Of a stretch of DNA of 6,479 nucleotides, positions 4,603 through 6,479 are shown piece by piece. The DNA lies in NCBI GenBank assembly GCA_015904045.1, contig JABMDG010000396.1, forward strand, positions 1 to 6,479, written 5' to 3'. This DNA is from Nitrospira sp. (GTDB lineage Bacteria > Nitrospirota > Nitrospiria > Nitrospirales > Nitrospiraceae). Every line of letters starts with the position of its first letter. The first letter of the stretch is position 1. Position numbers and translations under genes: made by a program. The notes beneath the pieces were generated by a model, which made no database searches, was not told the origin of the DNA, and saw only the letters and a list, made by a program, of their open reading frames with translations.

Positions 4603-6479
4603 CTCTTCTCCACCAACACGCGCTCACGGGATACGGGCAGACAGAGCGTAAACGTCGTGCCCTTGCCAACTTCGCTCTCCACCAAGATCTTGCCGCCATG
4701 GCGTTCCATAATCCCGAGGTTCACGGAAAGCCCCAGCCCCGTCCCTTCCCCTTCGCCTTTCGTCGTAAAGAACGGATCGAACACGCGCGGCAACACCGAA
4801 GCAGGAATTCCCGATCCCGTATCGCTGACTTCGACCCGGCAAATGCCCTCGGCCACGGAGGTGCGGATCGTCAGCAGACCTCCGCGCTTCATGGCCTGCA
4901 CGGCGTTCAAAATCAGATTCATCAACACCTGCTCGATCATGTGGCGATCCACCATGACGTGGGGCAGACCTTGCCCCAAGCGAGTCTCCAAGGTGATGCG
5001 ATTGGGCGCGAATAGATGTGTCGTCAAGACCAGCACTTGGTCGACGATCCCGTTGATGTCAGCAGGGCTGAATTCCGGCTCATGTTGCTGCGAGAAGTCG
5101 AGGAGCTGCCGCACGATCTTCTGCACTCGGCGAACGCCGTGCTCCATAGAGGCCCAATACTCCTCCTGGCGCGCCGCGGACACTCCACCCTTCCGCAAAT
5201 TGTAGAGACAGTTGAGAATACCGCCGAGCGGGTTGTTGATTTCGTGCGCCACCCCGGCGGCCAATTTCCCGACGGACGCCAGTTTCTCGGAGTTGCGGAT
5301 CTGCTGCTCCAGTTTTTTCGTGTCCGTCATGTCGCGCGCAATGCCGAGCACTCCGAGGATTTCCCCATCCGCTCCCTGCAGCGGCGACACGCTGACCATG
5401 ACCGTACGGACCTCACCCAGGCGGGTGACCACTTCGACTTCATAGACCTGCTTGGCGCCGATATCCAACGAACTCTTCAGCCGACGGCCTCGGTGGCGAC
5501 GGGAAAGCAATGAGAGATACGGACGTCCCAGGAGATCCTCCTTGCGGTAGCCCCAGGTGTCGACTTTGCTGTTGACGTAGGTAAATCGCTGCTCTTGGTC
5601 GAGCGTGTAGATGACATCGTTGGCGTTTTCTAGCAAATTCTCCAAATACTGTTTCGTCTGCTCGATCTCTTCGGTCCGCTCTCGGACTTTCGACTCGAGA
5701 CCTTCCCGGTACGACTCCAGCTGGCGCTCGAGTTTTTTCCGATCCGTAATGTCCCGGAGCTGTACCATCACCAACGTGCGATCGGCGTCTCCAACCTGAA
5801 TCAGATCCATTTCGACCGATGTCTCCACCCCTCCGGCATGGCATACGGTCAATTCCTGCGTGGGAACCCGTTGGTGGGCTGCGCCGGCCTCGCGCAGCCG
5901 ATCCGCAAAGGCCTGGCGGTCCTTGACCGGCACGATGTCGAGCACGCTCCGCCCGATGACGCTTGCCTCTGTATACCCCAGCACCTGCTCTTCCCGTTTA
6001 TTGACGGCAACAACCGTCCCGTCGGCGTTGACCATAAAGACCGAGTCGGCCACCTGATCGAACAGGGCTTTGTACCGAGCCTGTGAGTCGACCAGCTCGT
6101 GTGTGCGCTCCGACACCGCCTGTTCCAGTCCCGAGGTATAGCGGCGCAGTTCCTGCTCTAATCGACGACGCTCCGTCACATCCCGGACAAACGCACGCGA
6201 ATGAACCAGCCCACCGTGTGCCTGATCGAACAACGCCGTGGCATGGATCTCTACATCGATCGGACAACCACCCTTCGCCAGCAGCACCGTGTCCATCGAC
6301 CCCTGCCCTTGGGCGACCAACCGCTCGAGAAACTGCAGCACTCCCGCTTCATTCCCTCGCGGCACCAGATCCCAGAGCTTCAGGGCCAGCATCTCGTCGA
6401 ACGTATACCCCAGCTTGTCGAGACCTGTTTTATTGACATGCACGAACCGGCCTCTGCGATCCAACTGGTAAATCATCTC
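4599..6479 (-). CDS. Multi-PAS sensor histidine kinase (5' end beyond the window)
   Basis: This is the sensor kinase of a two-component system, which autophosphorylates on histidine and passes the phosphate to the regulator encoded next. The frame is open to the window edge, so the true start lies outside. Numbering here is from the first Met in the window (6476). Three PAS domains are visible, at about 1-105, 132-245 and 278-390. Each ends in a PAC-like RDVTERRRLE, RDITDRKKLE or RDMTDTKKLE segment, and coiled-coil linkers join them. The HisKA H-box is GVAHEINNPLGG with phosphoacceptor H411. The HATPase_c boxes are N (N520-LILNA), G1 (DTGSGI, 552-557), F (FDPFFTTK, 566-573) and G2 (GTGLGL, 578-583). 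No membrane segment is visible in this part, so the sensing seen here looks cytosolic; N-terminal membrane or input domains could lie beyond the edge. The stop overlaps the regulator start as ATGA, so the two are probably translationally coupled. The signal sensed cannot be told; no haem or flavin motif was recognised. Confidence 0.96.
   Translation of the reverse strand, partial: EMIYQLDRRGRFVHVNKTGLDKLGYTFDEMLALKLWDLVPRGNEAGVLQFLERLVAQGQGSMDTVLLAKGGCPIDVEIHATALFDQAHGGLVHSRAFVRDVTERRRLEQELRRYTSGLEQAVSERTHELVDSQARYKALFDQVADSVFMVNADGTVVAVNKREEQVLGYTEASVIGRSVLDIVPVKDRQAFADRLREAGAAHQRVPTQELTVCHAGGVETSVEMDLIQVGDADRTLVMVQLRDITDRKKLERQLESYREGLESKVRERTEEIEQTKQYLENLLENANDVIYTLDQEQRFTYVNSKVDTWGYRKEDLLGRPYLSLLSRRHRGRRLKSSLDIGAKQVYEVEVVTRLGEVRTVMVSVSPLQGADGEILGVLGIARDMTDTKKLEQQIRNSEKLASVGKLAAGVAHEINNPLGGILNCLYNLRKGGVSAARQEEYWASMEHGVRRVQKIVRQLLDFSQQHEPEFSPADINGIVDQVLVLTTHLFAPNRITLETRLGQGLPHVMVDRHMIEQVLMNLILNAVQAMKRGGLLTIRTSVAEGICRVEVSDTGSGIPASVLPRVFDPFFTTKGEGEGTGLGLSVNLGIMERHGGKILVESEVGKGTTFTLCLPVSRERVLVEKR

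Overview
The window is a compact bacterial gene cluster with every supported gene on the minus strand, so it reads from high to low coordinates. The DNA is moderately GC-rich. The envelope lipoproteins imply a Gram-negative, diderm cell. The combination of a multi-PAS kinase, an NtrC-type regulator, a PilZ protein and a small protein beginning MKNVEMTVDG recalls Nitrospirota (Nitrospira-like) genomes. That placement is a recollection-based inference, not something the sequence proves.

Region 1 (6479 to 3148) is a two-component system. A multi-PAS sensor histidine kinase, cut off at its N-terminus by the window edge, overlaps by an ATGA junction a full-length sigma-54-dependent response regulator (receiver, AAA+, Fis-type HTH). 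The regulator has an unusual four-cysteine linker between its AAA+ and HTH domains. An 83-base spacer with two short hairpins follows.

Region 2 (3064 to 991) holds four consecutive lipoprotein genes. The first is a small BamE/SmpA-OmlA-like lipoprotein. The next three are divergent tandem paralogs that share an N-terminal signature ending in QDLxF and a C-terminal DPxxYQxFF motif. I cannot name that family. Spacing is tight, which suggests one transcript.

Region 3 (915 to 1) starts after a 75-base gap. It holds a small exported protein with a Gly/Arg-rich tail, a stand-alone PilZ (c-di-GMP receptor) protein 11 bases downstream, and the start of a small conserved protein that runs off the window.

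A plausible reading is an envelope-associated module: a signalling pair sits upstream of a set of outer-membrane or periplasmic lipoproteins, with a c-di-GMP-responsive protein at the distal end. No sequence feature proves that the regulator controls the lipoprotein genes, and I saw no sigma-54 -24/-12 element in the two larger gaps. I saw no tRNA, rRNA, CRISPR array, insertion sequence or attachment site.
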